A DNA stretch of 64,000 bases, from contig NZ_PYGE01000011.1 of NCBI RefSeq assembly GCF_003014555.1, positions 111,159 to 175,158 on the forward strand, in the 5' to 3' direction. Below, one piece after another: positions 17,310 to 25,609 of this stretch. Source of the DNA: Haloactinopolyspora alba (GTDB lineage: Bacteria; Actinomycetota; Actinomycetes; Jiangellales; Jiangellaceae). Each line of letters opens with the position of its first letter. The first letter of the stretch is position 1. The notes below the pieces were generated by a model. It had not been told where the DNA came from. It saw only the letters and a program-made list of their open reading frames with translations, and made no database searches. Position numbers and translations under genes: made by a program.

Positions 17310-19490
17310 TTACGTTCCTGTCAGCAGGCTGCCGACGGTGCGTTCCGGTTCCGGGGGCGGCTCGATCACAGTTCCGGCCGCCTGAGGCACGCCGTCGACA
17401 AGCAACGTGCCAGGATCGAGCCCGGGCACGTACGTCAGCTCGTACGGCCTCGACCGCCACACGAAGCGGGCGGACATCGTCGTGCCCCGCCAACCAGCCG
17501 GCAGCGACGGCTGCACACGCAGCCCGTCCAGCGTCGGCTGAACACCGAGGAAGCCGGTCAGCACGACCTCGATCAGGGACGGGTCACCGGCCCACGTGCA
17601 CAGCCACGGCCGCGTACCCGGATGCAGGTACTTCTCGGCGTAGTAGTAAGGGGCGCACGCGGGGTCGAGCTCGTGCAGCCGGGCGGGCAATTGGCCGGCG
17701 ACCGCGGCAAGGGCGGCATCCGGGTCACCGGCCTCGATCTCAGCCAGCGCGTACAGGTGGGTCAGCTCGGGCCAGCGCGCGAGCAGCCAGGTGGCGGTGC
17801 TCTCGACGGGCAGCGAGTCGGTGGAATCCGTGGAGGCGGCGACGTACTCGTGCTCGAAGGCCGTCTCCGGGACGACCGCTAGCCCGTGGCCCAGGCACGC
17901 CTCCCGCACGTGATCGAGACCGCGCCGATCCGGCACGATTCCCGCCAGCGCGGCCCAGATCTGCGTCGGCGACCAGAAGTCGTCCGGCGCACCGCCGGTG
18001 ACGCCGTCGGCGAACAGATGCTCTGCGACGAGACCGGTCGCAGGGTCGTAGAACGCGTTCCGTGTCGCCTCTGCGAGCTCGGCCGCGGCGCCGGCCCACC
18101 TGCGCGCAGCCGGCTCGTCGCCGAGGTGCCCGCACACCTGCGACCAGGCCCGCAGGGCGAGCACCGCGGCCGCGGAGATCTGCCCCTGCGCCAGTACTCG
18201 CGGGTTCCACGCGTCCGCCCAGCCGCACGGGGGCAGCACCGACCTGACCCGGCTTTCCAGCAGGTCCGTGGCCGCACGCTCGACACGTTCGGCCATCCGG
18301 CGCGACACCGGGTCGAACGTGCTCTCGACCTTCTCGTCCAGCAGGCGCACATCACCGGTCCATGACAGGTAGCGTCGAATCGCGAGCAGCAGATGCGCAT
18401 CGGTGTAGCGCCCGACATACCGCGACCATCCGCTCGCCGGCCGCGGCGCCGCCTCGATCCATCCGTCGTCACGTTGCAGCTCCGCATAGGCGAGCAGCTC
18501 CGAGCGCACGCTCGCCCCCTCGCCGGCCGCCAGAGCGGGCAGGTGCATCTGGTAGCTCTGGTGCAGGTGTGACGCCTGTGCGTACCCGCGGTCTCGTCGC
18601 CCGTGCACGAAGATCTCGCGCCCTCCGGTGGTGGTCGAGCGCGAGAACAGGCTGTTGTGCACGCTGTGGCGAGTCTGGCGGCTGATGTCCGGGTCCGCTA
18701 CGTCGACCGAGAGCCGTCCGGCGACCCGTTCCCAGTGGGCCAGCTCGGTTTCGCCCGGCATCGAGGGCACCAGATCGGGTGCGGGCCCCACACCCAGCGC
18801 GATCCGCACCTCGGTGCCGGTCACGGCCGCCAGCTCCAGCTGGTGTACCGCGTCCGGCGGGTAGTGCCGGCTCGCAAGCATGGTCGTGCCGCACAACCGC
18901 TGCTCGCGTTCCGGTCCGTCCCACCCGAGCACGGCCAGCCCCGCCGCCGGCTCGTCGACCGCGGCCGGCGGGTCGGGGATGCTGGAGTTGTTCCGCTCGA
19001 TCTCCCGGTCCTGCTCGAAATCCGCCGGCCGCAGGAACAGCCCGCGTCGCGTGCCCGGAACCCAGCGCACGTACGGCGTGACCGCCACGCTACTCGTCAG
19101 CCGCAGCACGACGACGACCACCGCGGCCTCGGGCGCGACGCGCGTGTGCACCGCCCATCCGTGCCCCTCGAGCACGCTCTCGCCCGGCCGGGCGATCAAG
19201 GCGAGCGCATCGTCGCTCGTGCTCCGCCCATCGACCCGGAAACCGACCTCGACGTCGAACCGCCCCGCGAGGCCGATCGGCAACAGCGACAGTCCGCGGT
19301 CGGTCACATCCGCCACCAGCCGGCGTCCCTGCAGCAGCACCGGCATGCAGGCCTTGTCCGCCGACCGACGCTGCCGCCAGCCACCGGCCGCGTCGTCGTA
19401 GGTCGCTCGCTGTCGGTTCGTCGTCGTGTCCTGCGCGGCCAGCCGTTCGACCAGGTCCGACCAGAACGAGTTCTCAGCCCAACGACCCAT
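17310..19490 (-). CDS. Six-hairpin (alpha/alpha-barrel) glycoside hydrolase
   Basis: A 726-residue protein without a signal peptide. Residues 1-270 are beta-rich; residues about 290-640 are helical with repeated aromatic/acidic motifs (HLHQSYQMHLPALA, DDGWIEAAPRPASGW, CGWADAWNPRVLAQGQ). These are typical of six-hairpin glycosidases such as GH94, GH78 or GH63 relatives. A short C-terminal beta domain ends the protein. It is transcribed with the GH43 gene 23 bp downstream. GAGGGA lies five bases before the ATG at 19490. I could not fix the GH family, so linkage and sugar are open. Being cytoplasmic, it should act on imported oligomers. Confidence 0.78.
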   Translation of the reverse strand: MGRWAENSFWSDLVERLAAQDTTTNRQRATYDDAAGGWRQRRSADKACMPVLLQGRRLVADVTDRGLSLLPIGLAGRFDVEVGFRVDGRSTSDDALALIARPGESVLEGHGWAVHTRVAPEAAVVVVVLRLTSSVAVTPYVRWVPGTRRGLFLRPADFEQDREIERNNSSIPDPPAAVDEPAAGLAVLGWDGPEREQRLCGTTMLASRHYPPDAVHQLELAAVTGTEVRIALGVGPAPDLVPSMPGETELAHWERVAGRLSVDVADPDISRQTRHSVHNSLFSRSTTTGGREIFVHGRRDRGYAQASHLHQSYQMHLPALAAGEGASVRSELLAYAELQRDDGWIEAAPRPASGWSRYVGRYTDAHLLLAIRRYLSWTGDVRLLDEKVESTFDPVSRRMAERVERAATDLLESRVRSVLPPCGWADAWNPRVLAQGQISAAAVLALRAWSQVCGHLGDEPAARRWAGAAAELAEATRNAFYDPATGLVAEHLFADGVTGGAPDDFWSPTQIWAALAGIVPDRRGLDHVREACLGHGLAVVPETAFEHEYVAASTDSTDSLPVESTATWLLARWPELTHLYALAEIEAGDPDAALAAVAGQLPARLHELDPACAPYYYAEKYLHPGTRPWLCTWAGDPSLIEVVLTGFLGVQPTLDGLRVQPSLPAGWRGTTMSARFVWRSRPYELTYVPGLDPGTLLVDGVPQAAGTVIEPPPEPERTVGSLLTGT

Positions 19491-19520
19491 CGGACTCCCT
19501 CAACACCGAACCGTGCTCTG

Positions 19521-19532
19521 ATATCGATTTCG
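19521..19532. promoter_or_regulatory. LacI-type operator B
   Basis: ATATCGATTTCG, reading CGAAATCGATAT on the minus strand, 31 bp upstream of the six-hairpin glycosidase start. It shares AAATCGAT with operators A and C and is placed to control the minus-strand glycosidase pair. Confidence 0.6.
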
Positions 19533-19618
19533 GACAGATTAGGACCGTCGATGTCCGCGGTCAACCAACGAACCACGCTTCGAGCAGGAAGGTTGGCAGG
19601 AGTCATGTATATTCGAAT

Positions 19619-19629
19619 AAATCGATTAC
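19619..19629. promoter_or_regulatory. LacI-type operator C
   Basis: AAATCGATTAC, identical over 11 bases to operator A on its opposite strand. It lies between the divergent glycosidase and LacI genes in an AT-rich patch (ATGTATATTCGAATAAATC), suited to autoregulation by the LacI protein. Confidence 0.68.
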
Positions 19630-19658
19630 AGTCGCGGACGGCTCACTCAGGAGGTGCT

Positions 19659-19784
19659 GTGGACCTGTACCGCCCCGAGGTCGCCGAAGATCGCTACGCT
19701 GTGGGTGGCCGGCGGCCACCAGCACCGTCGTCGCCGCCCGGCGCCTCCGAAGATGGCTCCCTACGACGTCTCCGTGCCGGTTGA
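19659..19784 (+). CDS. Possible 41-residue leader or remnant ORF
   Basis: GTG at 19659 is preceded, four bases away, by a perfect AGGAGG, the strongest ribosome site in this neighbourhood. The product begins VDLYRPEVAEDRYAVGG and continues with a Pro/Ser/Arg-rich tail to a stop at 19784, 36 bp before the LacI gene. It could be a translated leader, a small protein, or the surviving 5' end of a decayed gene. No family is recognised. Confidence 0.35.
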   Translation: MDLYRPEVAEDRYAVGGRRPPAPSSPPGASEDGSLRRLRAG

Positions 19785-19820
19785 TCAGCCACGACGCCGA
19801 ACGCTGCAGAGGGTGACCCA

Positions 19821-20870
19821 GTGACCACGATGAAGGATGTCGCACTCCGCGCCGGCGTCTCCACGGCCACGGTCTCACGTGTGATCTCCGGCACCGCCGG
19901 AGTGACCGAAGACGTCAAACAGCGGGTCGAGGCGGCGATCGGAGCCACGGGGTACCGCCCCAACCGGCTGGCACGCGGGCTGCGTCGGCAGTCCTCGATG
20001 GTGTGGGGCCTACTGATCTCCGACATCCGCAACCCGTTCTTCACCGACACCGTGCGCGCGGTGGAGGACGTCGCTCACGCGTACGGCTACTCGCTGGTGC
20101 TGTGCAACTCCGACGAGGACCTGGACAAGGAACGTCACTACATCGACGTCCTCACCGCCGAACGCGTCGCCGGGTTGCTACTCACGCCCGAGCACGAAGA
20201 CCGGACCAGCGTCGCCGCCGCGGTCGAGGCCGGCGTGCCGGTGGTGGCCGTCGATCGGCGGTTGCGGACCTCGACAGTGGACACGGTCCTGGTGGACAAC
20301 CAGCACGGCGCCCGGCAAGCCACCAGACACCTGGCCGAGCAGGGCGCCCGCCGCATCGCCGTACTCCTCGGAGACGAGCGCGTCACCCCGCACCGGGAGC
20401 GGCTGAAAGGGTACGAGTCCGCGCTGAAGAGCGCCGGGCTGCCGGTCGACGAGGAACTGATCCTGCGAGCCGGCACGCACAGCGCCGGGGCCGCGGAGTC
20501 CCTGCGCGCGGCCATGCTCGGCACCGACCCGCCGGATGCATTGTTCATCAGCAACAACCAGCTGACCAGCCGGGCGCTGCCCGTCCTCGACGGGCTCGGC
20601 GTCCGTGTGCCCGACGACCTGCTCGTGGCGTGTTTCGACGATCTACCGTTGGCGCCCTTCGTCGGCGGCGGCCTGACCGTCGTGGAGCAGCCGACGTACG
20701 ATCTCGGACGGCGCGCAGCGGAACTGCTCATCGATCAACTCGAGGCCACCGCCGGGATCGCGCGCGAGGTGCTCATGGCTCCGCAGCTGATCGTGCGGGG
20801 ATCGTCTCGCCGTGCACGGTCGGCCCGAGACCGGGCCTCCGGGGCGTCGCCGGACCGGGCGGCGCCGTAG
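19821..20870 (+). CDS. LacI-family transcriptional repressor
   Basis: A 349-residue regulator. The N-terminal headpiece (MKDVALRAGVSTATVSRVIS) binds DNA; the YRPNRLARGLR hinge helix follows near residue 50; residues 65-330 form the periplasmic-binding-protein-like sugar domain (WGLLISDIRNPFF; DALFISNNQLTSRAL; CFDDLPLAPFV). It ends in a short basic tail. GAGGG precedes the GTG at 19821; an ATG at 19830 is also possible. Three AAATCGATTAC-like operators mark the two transcription units and its own leader, so it is the likely local repressor, released by a sugar from the GH43 substrate. Confidence 0.93.
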   Translation: MTTMKDVALRAGVSTATVSRVISGTAGVTEDVKQRVEAAIGATGYRPNRLARGLRRQSSMVWGLLISDIRNPFFTDTVRAVEDVAHAYGYSLVLCNSDEDLDKERHYIDVLTAERVAGLLLTPEHEDRTSVAAAVEAGVPVVAVDRRLRTSTVDTVLVDNQHGARQATRHLAEQGARRIAVLLGDERVTPHRERLKGYESALKSAGLPVDEELILRAGTHSAGAAESLRAAMLGTDPPDALFISNNQLTSRALPVLDGLGVRVPDDLLVACFDDLPLAPFVGGGLTVVEQPTYDLGRRAAELLIDQLEATAGIAREVLMAPQLIVRGSSRRARSARDRASGASPDRAAP

Positions 20871-20879
20871 CCTGGGCGG

Positions 20880-21662
20880 GTGTCGTCCCGGCCGGTTCAC
20901 CCGTACCTCGACCACCCCGGCCCGCTGGCCATGGCGCACCGCGGCTTCTCGACCGATGGGCTGGAGAACAGCATGGCGGCCTTCGCCGCTGCCGTCGACC
21001 TGGGGTACTCCTACGTCGAGACGGACGTGCGTGCCACCTCCGACGGCGTCGGACTCGCGTTCCACGACGCGACGCTGGACCGCGTCACGGACCGGTCCGG
21101 AAACGTCGAAGGGCAGCCGTGGAGCCGGGTGCGCGGCGCGCTGATCGGCGGCCGCGAGCCGATCCCGACGGTCGAGGAGCTGCTCGGCACCTGGCCGTCG
21201 CTGCGGGTGAACATCGACGTCAAGTCGCAGGCGGCCGTGGCGCCGCTCGCGACGGCCGTCGAGCGCACCCGAGCCCACGAGCGGGTGTGCGTGGCGTCGT
21301 TCTCCGACGTGCGCCGGCGCGCGCTGCTGCGGCGGCTGTCCGCGCCGGTCGCCACCTCGCCGGGCATGGGCGCCGTCGCGCTGTTCCGCGTCGCGGCGGC
21401 GCTGCGGGCGTCCGCCGCGGCACGTGCCTGCCTGCGCACCGTCGACTGCCTGCAGGTTCCCGAGCGGTTCCGCAGCGTCGACGTGGTGAACGCCGGCACG
21501 GTCGCGCTGGCGCACGCCGCGGGGCGGCAGGTGCACGTGTGGACCGTCAACGACGCCGCACGGATTCACCGGCTGCTGGACACCGGTGTCGACGGCATCA
21601 TCACCGACCGTGCCGACGTGCTGCGAGAGGTGCTGCTCGGGCGCGGCGCGTGGCCCGGCTGA
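20880..21662 (+). CDS. Glycerophosphodiester phosphodiesterase
   Basis: A 260-residue GDPD-fold TIM barrel, hydrolysing glycerophosphodiesters to glycerol-3-phosphate and an alcohol. Landmarks are MAHRGFSTDGLENSMAAF (HRG and EN pair), VETDVRATSDGVGLAFHD (metal-binding E-x-D and FHD) and the C-terminal VWTVNDAARI. No signal peptide, so cytoplasmic. TAGCCT lies five bases upstream of the GTG and no ribosome site is seen, which fits a leaderless message. It is followed by a hairpin near 21735. Confidence 0.92.
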   Translation: MSSRPVHPYLDHPGPLAMAHRGFSTDGLENSMAAFAAAVDLGYSYVETDVRATSDGVGLAFHDATLDRVTDRSGNVEGQPWSRVRGALIGGREPIPTVEELLGTWPSLRVNIDVKSQAAVAPLATAVERTRAHERVCVASFSDVRRRALLRRLSAPVATSPGMGAVALFRVAAALRASAAARACLRTVDCLQVPERFRSVDVVNAGTVALAHAAGRQVHVWTVNDAARIHRLLDTGVDGIITDRADVLREVLLGRGAWPG

Positions 21663-21734
21663 AACCCTCCGGCCGACGCGGTTCGGCCGACGCGGTCCAG
21701 GGGCGCGCGAGCCCGCGGTTCATACCACGGACCG

Positions 21735-21763
21735 CCTGTGGATCGCACCTGGTGATCCACAGG
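21735..21763. terminator. Hairpin downstream of the glycerophosphodiesterase gene
   Basis: Perfect 10-bp inverted repeat, CCTGTGGATC at 21735-21744 and GATCCACAGG at 21754-21763, with a nine-base loop. It may be a terminator or an operator for the following gene, which starts 22 bp later. Confidence 0.5.
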
Positions 21764-21785
21764 ACCGCTCGCCCACGCTCACCAC

Positions 21786-22196
21786 ATGACGATCACATTC
21801 CGCCTCGACGACGAGGCCGCGGTCCACGCCAACCTCGAGATCCTCGCCGAACACGGCGAGCTGCCACCGGACTCCCTGCTCGTGCTGCTCGGCGACGCCG
21901 ACTCCAGGGTGATCATGGCCGTGGCGGTCGACGACCTGCCCGCCGACCCGCCGCAGGACGAACGGGTCCGCATTCTCGCGCCGTTCCTGCGCCGGCTGCG
22001 AGAGGACATCGACGTCGACGGCGTCGCGCTGGTCATCGCCCGCCGCGGCACCACCCAGGTCGGCGGTGGTGACCTCGGCTGGTACGACGCGTTCACCGGA
22101 TGCGCCGGAACCGCCCGGCTGAGCTGCCACGGCGTCTACCTCGCCACGCCTTCAGGCGTCCGGCACGTCCGCCCGGGCAGCAGTGAGGCGGCCTGA
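21786..22196 (+). CDS. Conserved hypothetical protein
   Basis: A 136-residue acidic protein without signal peptide or membrane segment. The predicted pattern alternates strands and helices (SLLVLLGDADSRVIMAVAV; GVALVIARRGTTQVGGGDLGWYDAF; GVYLATPSGVRHV), resembling small actinomycete proteins of unknown role. No catalytic motif is obvious. No clear ribosome site precedes the ATG at 21786. It is convergent with the peptide deformylase gene. Confidence 0.65.
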   Translation: MTITFRLDDEAAVHANLEILAEHGELPPDSLLVLLGDADSRVIMAVAVDDLPADPPQDERVRILAPFLRRLREDIDVDGVALVIARRGTTQVGGGDLGWYDAFTGCAGTARLSCHGVYLATPSGVRHVRPGSSEAA

Positions 22197-22294
22197 CGTG
22201 CCCGCCCGCCGCACAGGCGCGGCAGCCACCCCACGGGTTCGCCGGTCCAGCCGCCCGCCCGTGCATCCGGCCCGCACGTGCGTACACCGTCCGG

Positions 22295-22789
22295 TCAGGT
22301 CGAGAACCAGGCGCTGCGCCGGATCTCGCGCATCGCGCCGCGCCGCGTCGACGGCTCCAGACGGTGCACGTAGACGATGCCGTCCAGGTGGTCCACCTCG
22401 TGCTGGATACACCGCGCCAGCTCGTTCTCGCCTTCCAGGCGCACCGGCTCACCGTCCGCGTCGAACCCTTCGGCCACCGCGAACGCCGCGCGGTTCGTCG
22501 GGTACCACAGTCCGGGCACCGACAGGCATCCCTCCTCCCCGGACTGCTCGCCTTCGGTGGCCACCACCACGGGGTTGAACAGCACGCCGCGCTTTCCCTC
22601 GAGACCGTACGAGAACGCGCGCACCGGCACGCCGATCTGCGGCGCGGCCACTCCGGCGCGTCCCGGCTGGTCCAGGGTGTCCAGAAGGTCCTGCGCCAGC
22701 GCCCGGGCCTGCGCGTCGAACTCCTTGACCGGGTCGGCCACCGTGCGCAGCACCGGGTCCCCGTACAGCCGGATCTCGCGAACCGCCAC
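22295..22789 (-). CDS. def: Peptide deformylase
   Basis: Removes the formyl group from the first methionine of new proteins. A 164-residue metalloenzyme with all three family motifs: GVAAPQIG (residues 46-53), EGCLSVPG (about 85, metal cysteine) and QHEVDHLDG (about 129, two histidines and the catalytic glutamate). The GTG at 22789 has GGAGGAG upstream. It is divergent from the UMF1 transporter gene. Confidence 0.96.
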   Translation of the reverse strand: MAVREIRLYGDPVLRTVADPVKEFDAQARALAQDLLDTLDQPGRAGVAAPQIGVPVRAFSYGLEGKRGVLFNPVVVATEGEQSGEEGCLSVPGLWYPTNRAAFAVAEGFDADGEPVRLEGENELARCIQHEVDHLDGIVYVHRLEPSTRRGAMREIRRSAWFST

Positions 22790-22959
22790 CGTCGTCTCTC
22801 CTCCGTGTCGTCGTCACCACCGCCATCCGGCACCGTCCCCCCGCGGTGGCCGGATTCATCGGCTCGAGTGAGGGTAATGTGCCCGGGCACCATGCCACCA
22901 CTCACGTCACCACTCACCGCTGCTCGGCGGCGCGTCACCGTCGTGTCACCCGGAGCCGG

Positions 22960-22971
22960 TACGGTCCGCGC
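22960..22971 (+). promoter_or_regulatory. -10 element of a probable leaderless message
   Basis: TACGGT at 22960-22965 ends six bases before the GTG of the UMF1 gene; no ribosome site lies in the gap. This spacing puts the transcription start at the start codon. Confidence 0.5.
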
Positions 22972-24390
22972 GTGACCGACACCCTGGCACCGCCCGGACC
23001 GCTCGCCGACCCCGCAGCACGCGCCCGGGAGCACCGCAGCTGGTACTTCTACGACTGGGCCAACTCGGCGTTCGTCACCACCACGGCGACCGTCCTGTTC
23101 GGGCCGTACCTGACGGCGGTCGCCGAGACCGCGGCCTGCGGCGAGGCCGGCACTCCGCAGGACCCTTGTCACGCCGACCTGTCGGTGCTGGGCGTCCCGA
23201 TCGCGGCGGGCTCGGTCGCCGCGTACGCCGTGACCGCCGCGACCCTGCTGTCGGCGCTGTTGCTGCCACTGGTCGGCGCCCTCGCCGATCGCACCTCGCG
23301 CAAGCGGCACATGCTGGCCGGGTTCGCCTGGACCGGCGCGGCGGCCGCGGCGTCGATGTTCTTCGTGACCGGCGCCAACTGGGCGCTCGGGGTCGGGCTG
23401 CTCGTGGTCGCGTCGGTCTGTCTCGGCTCGTCGCTGGTCGTGTACGACGCCGTGCTGGTCCAGATCGCGCACGAGGACGAGCGCGACCGCGTCTCCAGCC
23501 GTGGCTGGGCATTCGGGTACCTCGGCGGAGGCATCCTGCTGGCCGCGAACCTCGCGCTGGTCACGCTCGAGCCGTTCGGCCTCGAACGCGCGGACACCGT
23601 ACGCGTCAGCCTGCTGTCCGCGGGCGTGTGGTGGGCGTTGTGGACCTTTGTCCCGTTCCGCGGCCTGCGCGACCGGCCGGTCACCGCGGCGGTGCCCGTC
23701 GACGGCGGACACGGACCCGCGGGCCTGGCCAGGCAGGCGTTCAGCCAGCTGACCACGACGCTGCGGCACGCCCGCGGCTATCCGCAGACCCTGCTGTTCC
23801 TGGTCGCGTACCTGCTGTACAACGACGGCGTCCAGACGGTCGTCTACGCCGCCTCGATCTACGGCAACCGCGAGCTGGGCCTCGCCGAGGACGTGCTCAT
23901 CGTGGCGATTCTCATGGTGCAGTTCATCGCTTTCGGCGGCGCACTGTTGTTCGGCCGCCTCGCCGAGCGGTTCGGCAGCAAGGTCATGGTGTTGTTCAGC
24001 CTGGTGGTGTGGACCTTCGTCGTCTCCTGCGGGTACTTCCTGCCCACCGGCGAGATCGTTCCGTTTCTCGCGCTCGCCGTGGGCATCGGCGTCGTCCTCG
24101 GCGGCAGCCAGGCGCTGTCGCGCTCGCTGTTCAGCCTGCTGGTGCCGCGGGGCAACGAAGCCGAGTACTTCAGCCTCTACCAGGCCGCGGAGCGCGGGAC
24201 GAGCTGGTTCGGCACTCTGGCCTTCGGCGTCGCCTACCAGCTGACCGACTCCTACCGCTCGGCGATCCTGGTGCTCATCGTGTTTTTCGTCGCCGGTTTC
24301 GCCCTCCTGGCCAGAGTCGACCTCCGGCGTGGGATCATGGCGGCAGGCAACGAACTGCCTACCGTGCTCCGCGGCCGAGTGTCCTCCTGA
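22972..24390 (+). CDS. UMF1/Atg22-type MFS transporter
   Basis: A 472-residue membrane protein with about 11-12 helices. The N-terminal signature RSWYFYDWANSAFVTTTATVLF is typical of the UMF1 group. The MFS loop GALADRTSRKRHML follows near residue 110, and GSQALSRSLFSLLVPRGNEAEYFSLY near residue 385 is the second hallmark. It probably exports a small metabolite; the substrate is unknown. The GTG at 22972 is preferred over upstream in-frame starts because protein similarity begins there and a TANNNT box lies six bases upstream. Confidence 0.88.
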   Translation: MTDTLAPPGPLADPAARAREHRSWYFYDWANSAFVTTTATVLFGPYLTAVAETAACGEAGTPQDPCHADLSVLGVPIAAGSVAAYAVTAATLLSALLLPLVGALADRTSRKRHMLAGFAWTGAAAAASMFFVTGANWALGVGLLVVASVCLGSSLVVYDAVLVQIAHEDERDRVSSRGWAFGYLGGGILLAANLALVTLEPFGLERADTVRVSLLSAGVWWALWTFVPFRGLRDRPVTAAVPVDGGHGPAGLARQAFSQLTTTLRHARGYPQTLLFLVAYLLYNDGVQTVVYAASIYGNRELGLAEDVLIVAILMVQFIAFGGALLFGRLAERFGSKVMVLFSLVVWTFVVSCGYFLPTGEIVPFLALAVGIGVVLGGSQALSRSLFSLLVPRGNEAEYFSLYQAAERGTSWFGTLAFGVAYQLTDSYRSAILVLIVFFVAGFALLARVDLRRGIMAAGNELPTVLRGRVSS

Positions 24391-24466
24391 GGCGGCGCCC
24401 GGCCGGCGATGCCCGGACCGAGTGAGCAACATCACCCGGTTCGGATTGCATTATCACAGCGAACAC

Positions 24467-24494
24467 GGAACATTACTCTCGGCCCGTCCGTTGT
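24467..24494 (+). promoter_or_regulatory. SigR-type promoter of rbpA
   Basis: GGAAC at 24467-24471 and GTTGT at 24490-24494, exactly 18 bases apart, match the GGAAT-N18-GTT pattern recognised by the oxidative-stress sigma factor SigR/SigH. rbpA is an established SigR target in Streptomyces. Confidence 0.75.
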
Positions 24495-24585
24495 CATCGT
24501 GTCGTTGTGTTCTGGGTACGGGGCACGACGTGGCCATGACCGTCGTCTCGTCCCAGGGGCTGGTTGCCCCGGAAGGGTTTCACAC

Positions 24586-24975
24586 ATGTCCGAGCGTTCC
24601 ACCCTGCGCGGCTCGCGCCTCGGCGCTCCGAGCTACGAGGACGAGCGCGGCGTCGAGTTCGCCGAGCGCCAGTCCGTGGGGTACAGCTGCACGGCCGGCC
24701 ACCGGTTCGAGGTGACTTTCTCGACCGAGGCCGAGGTGCCCGCGCTGTGGGACTGCCCGCGTTGCGGCGCCGAGTCGCTGCGTGTCGCCTCCGACCGCCC
24801 GGACGACGCTCCGCTGAAGCCGGCGCGTACACACTGGGACATGCTGCTCGAGCGCCGCTCGGTCGACGAGCTCGAAGCGTTGCTGGACGAGCGGCTCGAA
24901 CTGCTCCGTTCCGGTCTCATCCCCGGCGCCGCGCACCTGGCGGACCGTTCCGGCGGACGGAAGAAGTCCGCCTGA
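24586..24975 (+). CDS. rbpA: RNA polymerase-binding protein RbpA
   Basis: A 129-residue actinobacterial transcription factor that binds RNA polymerase and principal sigma and stabilises open complexes. The core domain has the zinc-type residues CTAGH and CPRCG (residues about 31-62). A basic linker and the C-terminal sigma-interacting helix (THWDMLLERRSVDELEALLDERLELLR) follow. GGAAGGG lies eight bases before the ATG at 24586. A SigR-like promoter upstream suggests induction by thiol stress, and a strong hairpin ends the unit. Confidence 0.95.
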   Translation: MSERSTLRGSRLGAPSYEDERGVEFAERQSVGYSCTAGHRFEVTFSTEAEVPALWDCPRCGAESLRVASDRPDDAPLKPARTHWDMLLERRSVDELEALLDERLELLRSGLIPGAAHLADRSGGRKKSA

Positions 24976-25016
24976 CCGACTCGAGGTCTCGGCCGGCGAC
25001 ACCCGGCCACCACACC

Positions 25017-25057
25017 CGAGTGCCGCACCCGTCGACGGGAGTCGGGTGCGGCACTCG
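25017..25057. terminator. Strong bidirectional hairpin terminator after rbpA
   Basis: Perfect 15-bp inverted repeat: CGAGTGCCGCACCCG at 25017-25031 and CGGGTGCGGCACTCG at 25043-25057, with an 11-base loop. It lies between the convergent rbpA and fxsA genes. Confidence 0.82.
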
Positions 25058-25090
25058 TCTGTGCGGCGCACACCCCCGCATGGATGCGGT

Positions 25091-25609
25091 CTACGAGCGG
25101 CCGTCCGAGGCGTCCGGGTCGTCGACGACCTCGCCCTCGATGACCACCGGGCCCTGCTGAGGACCGCGCTGGCCCCGGCCGGCGGCGCCCGGCCGGGCGC
25201 CGCCGGCCGGGAACGTCCGGAACGCCGCGGCAGACAGCCGCCGCCCGGTGCTGCGCCGCACCGGCGGGATCAGCAGGACCACGGCGAACAGATCGGTGAC
25301 GAACCCCGGCAACGTCAGCAGCACACCCGCCAGCACACGCACGCCGGTGTCGGCCATGCGTGCCGTGGAGCCCGCGCCCTCGTCGGCGCCGTCCGTCGCG
25401 GCCTCGGCCGCCGCCTGACGTAACGACGTCCAGGCGCGGAACCCCTCGAACCGCAACAGGGCGAAGCCCACGACGCTGGTGGACAACAACAGCAGCAGCG
25501 TCCAGCCGAAGCCGATCCAGCCGCTGACGAGGACGAACACGACGATCTCGGCGACGGCGGCCAGGAACGGCCCGAAGCCGCGCAGCCCGCGGCCGGTGGT
25601 GCCGCTCAT
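25091..25609 (-). CDS. fxsA: FxsA-family membrane protein
   Basis: A 172-residue membrane protein. Two hydrophobic segments (FLAAVAEIVVFVLVSGWIGFGWTLLLLL and, after a 30-residue acidic loop, VLAGVLLTLPGFVTDLFAVVLLIPP) give the FxsA signature, with LPGFVTD as the key motif. The tail is Gly/Pro-rich and acidic. FxsA modulates phage exclusion in E. coli; its role in actinomycetes is unknown. The start overlaps the stop of the mannosyltransferase gene by four bases, so it is third in an lnt-ppm-fxsA unit. Confidence 0.88.
   Translation of the reverse strand: MSGTTGRGLRGFGPFLAAVAEIVVFVLVSGWIGFGWTLLLLLSTSVVGFALLRFEGFRAWTSLRQAAAEAATDGADEGAGSTARMADTGVRVLAGVLLTLPGFVTDLFAVVLLIPPVRRSTGRRLSAAAFRTFPAGGARPGAAGRGQRGPQQGPVVIEGEVVDDPDASDGRS

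Noticed and set aside
22093..24435. Long minus-strand frame across the UMF1 and deformylase genes
   Set aside because: It covers well-defined genes in other frames and has shadow composition.
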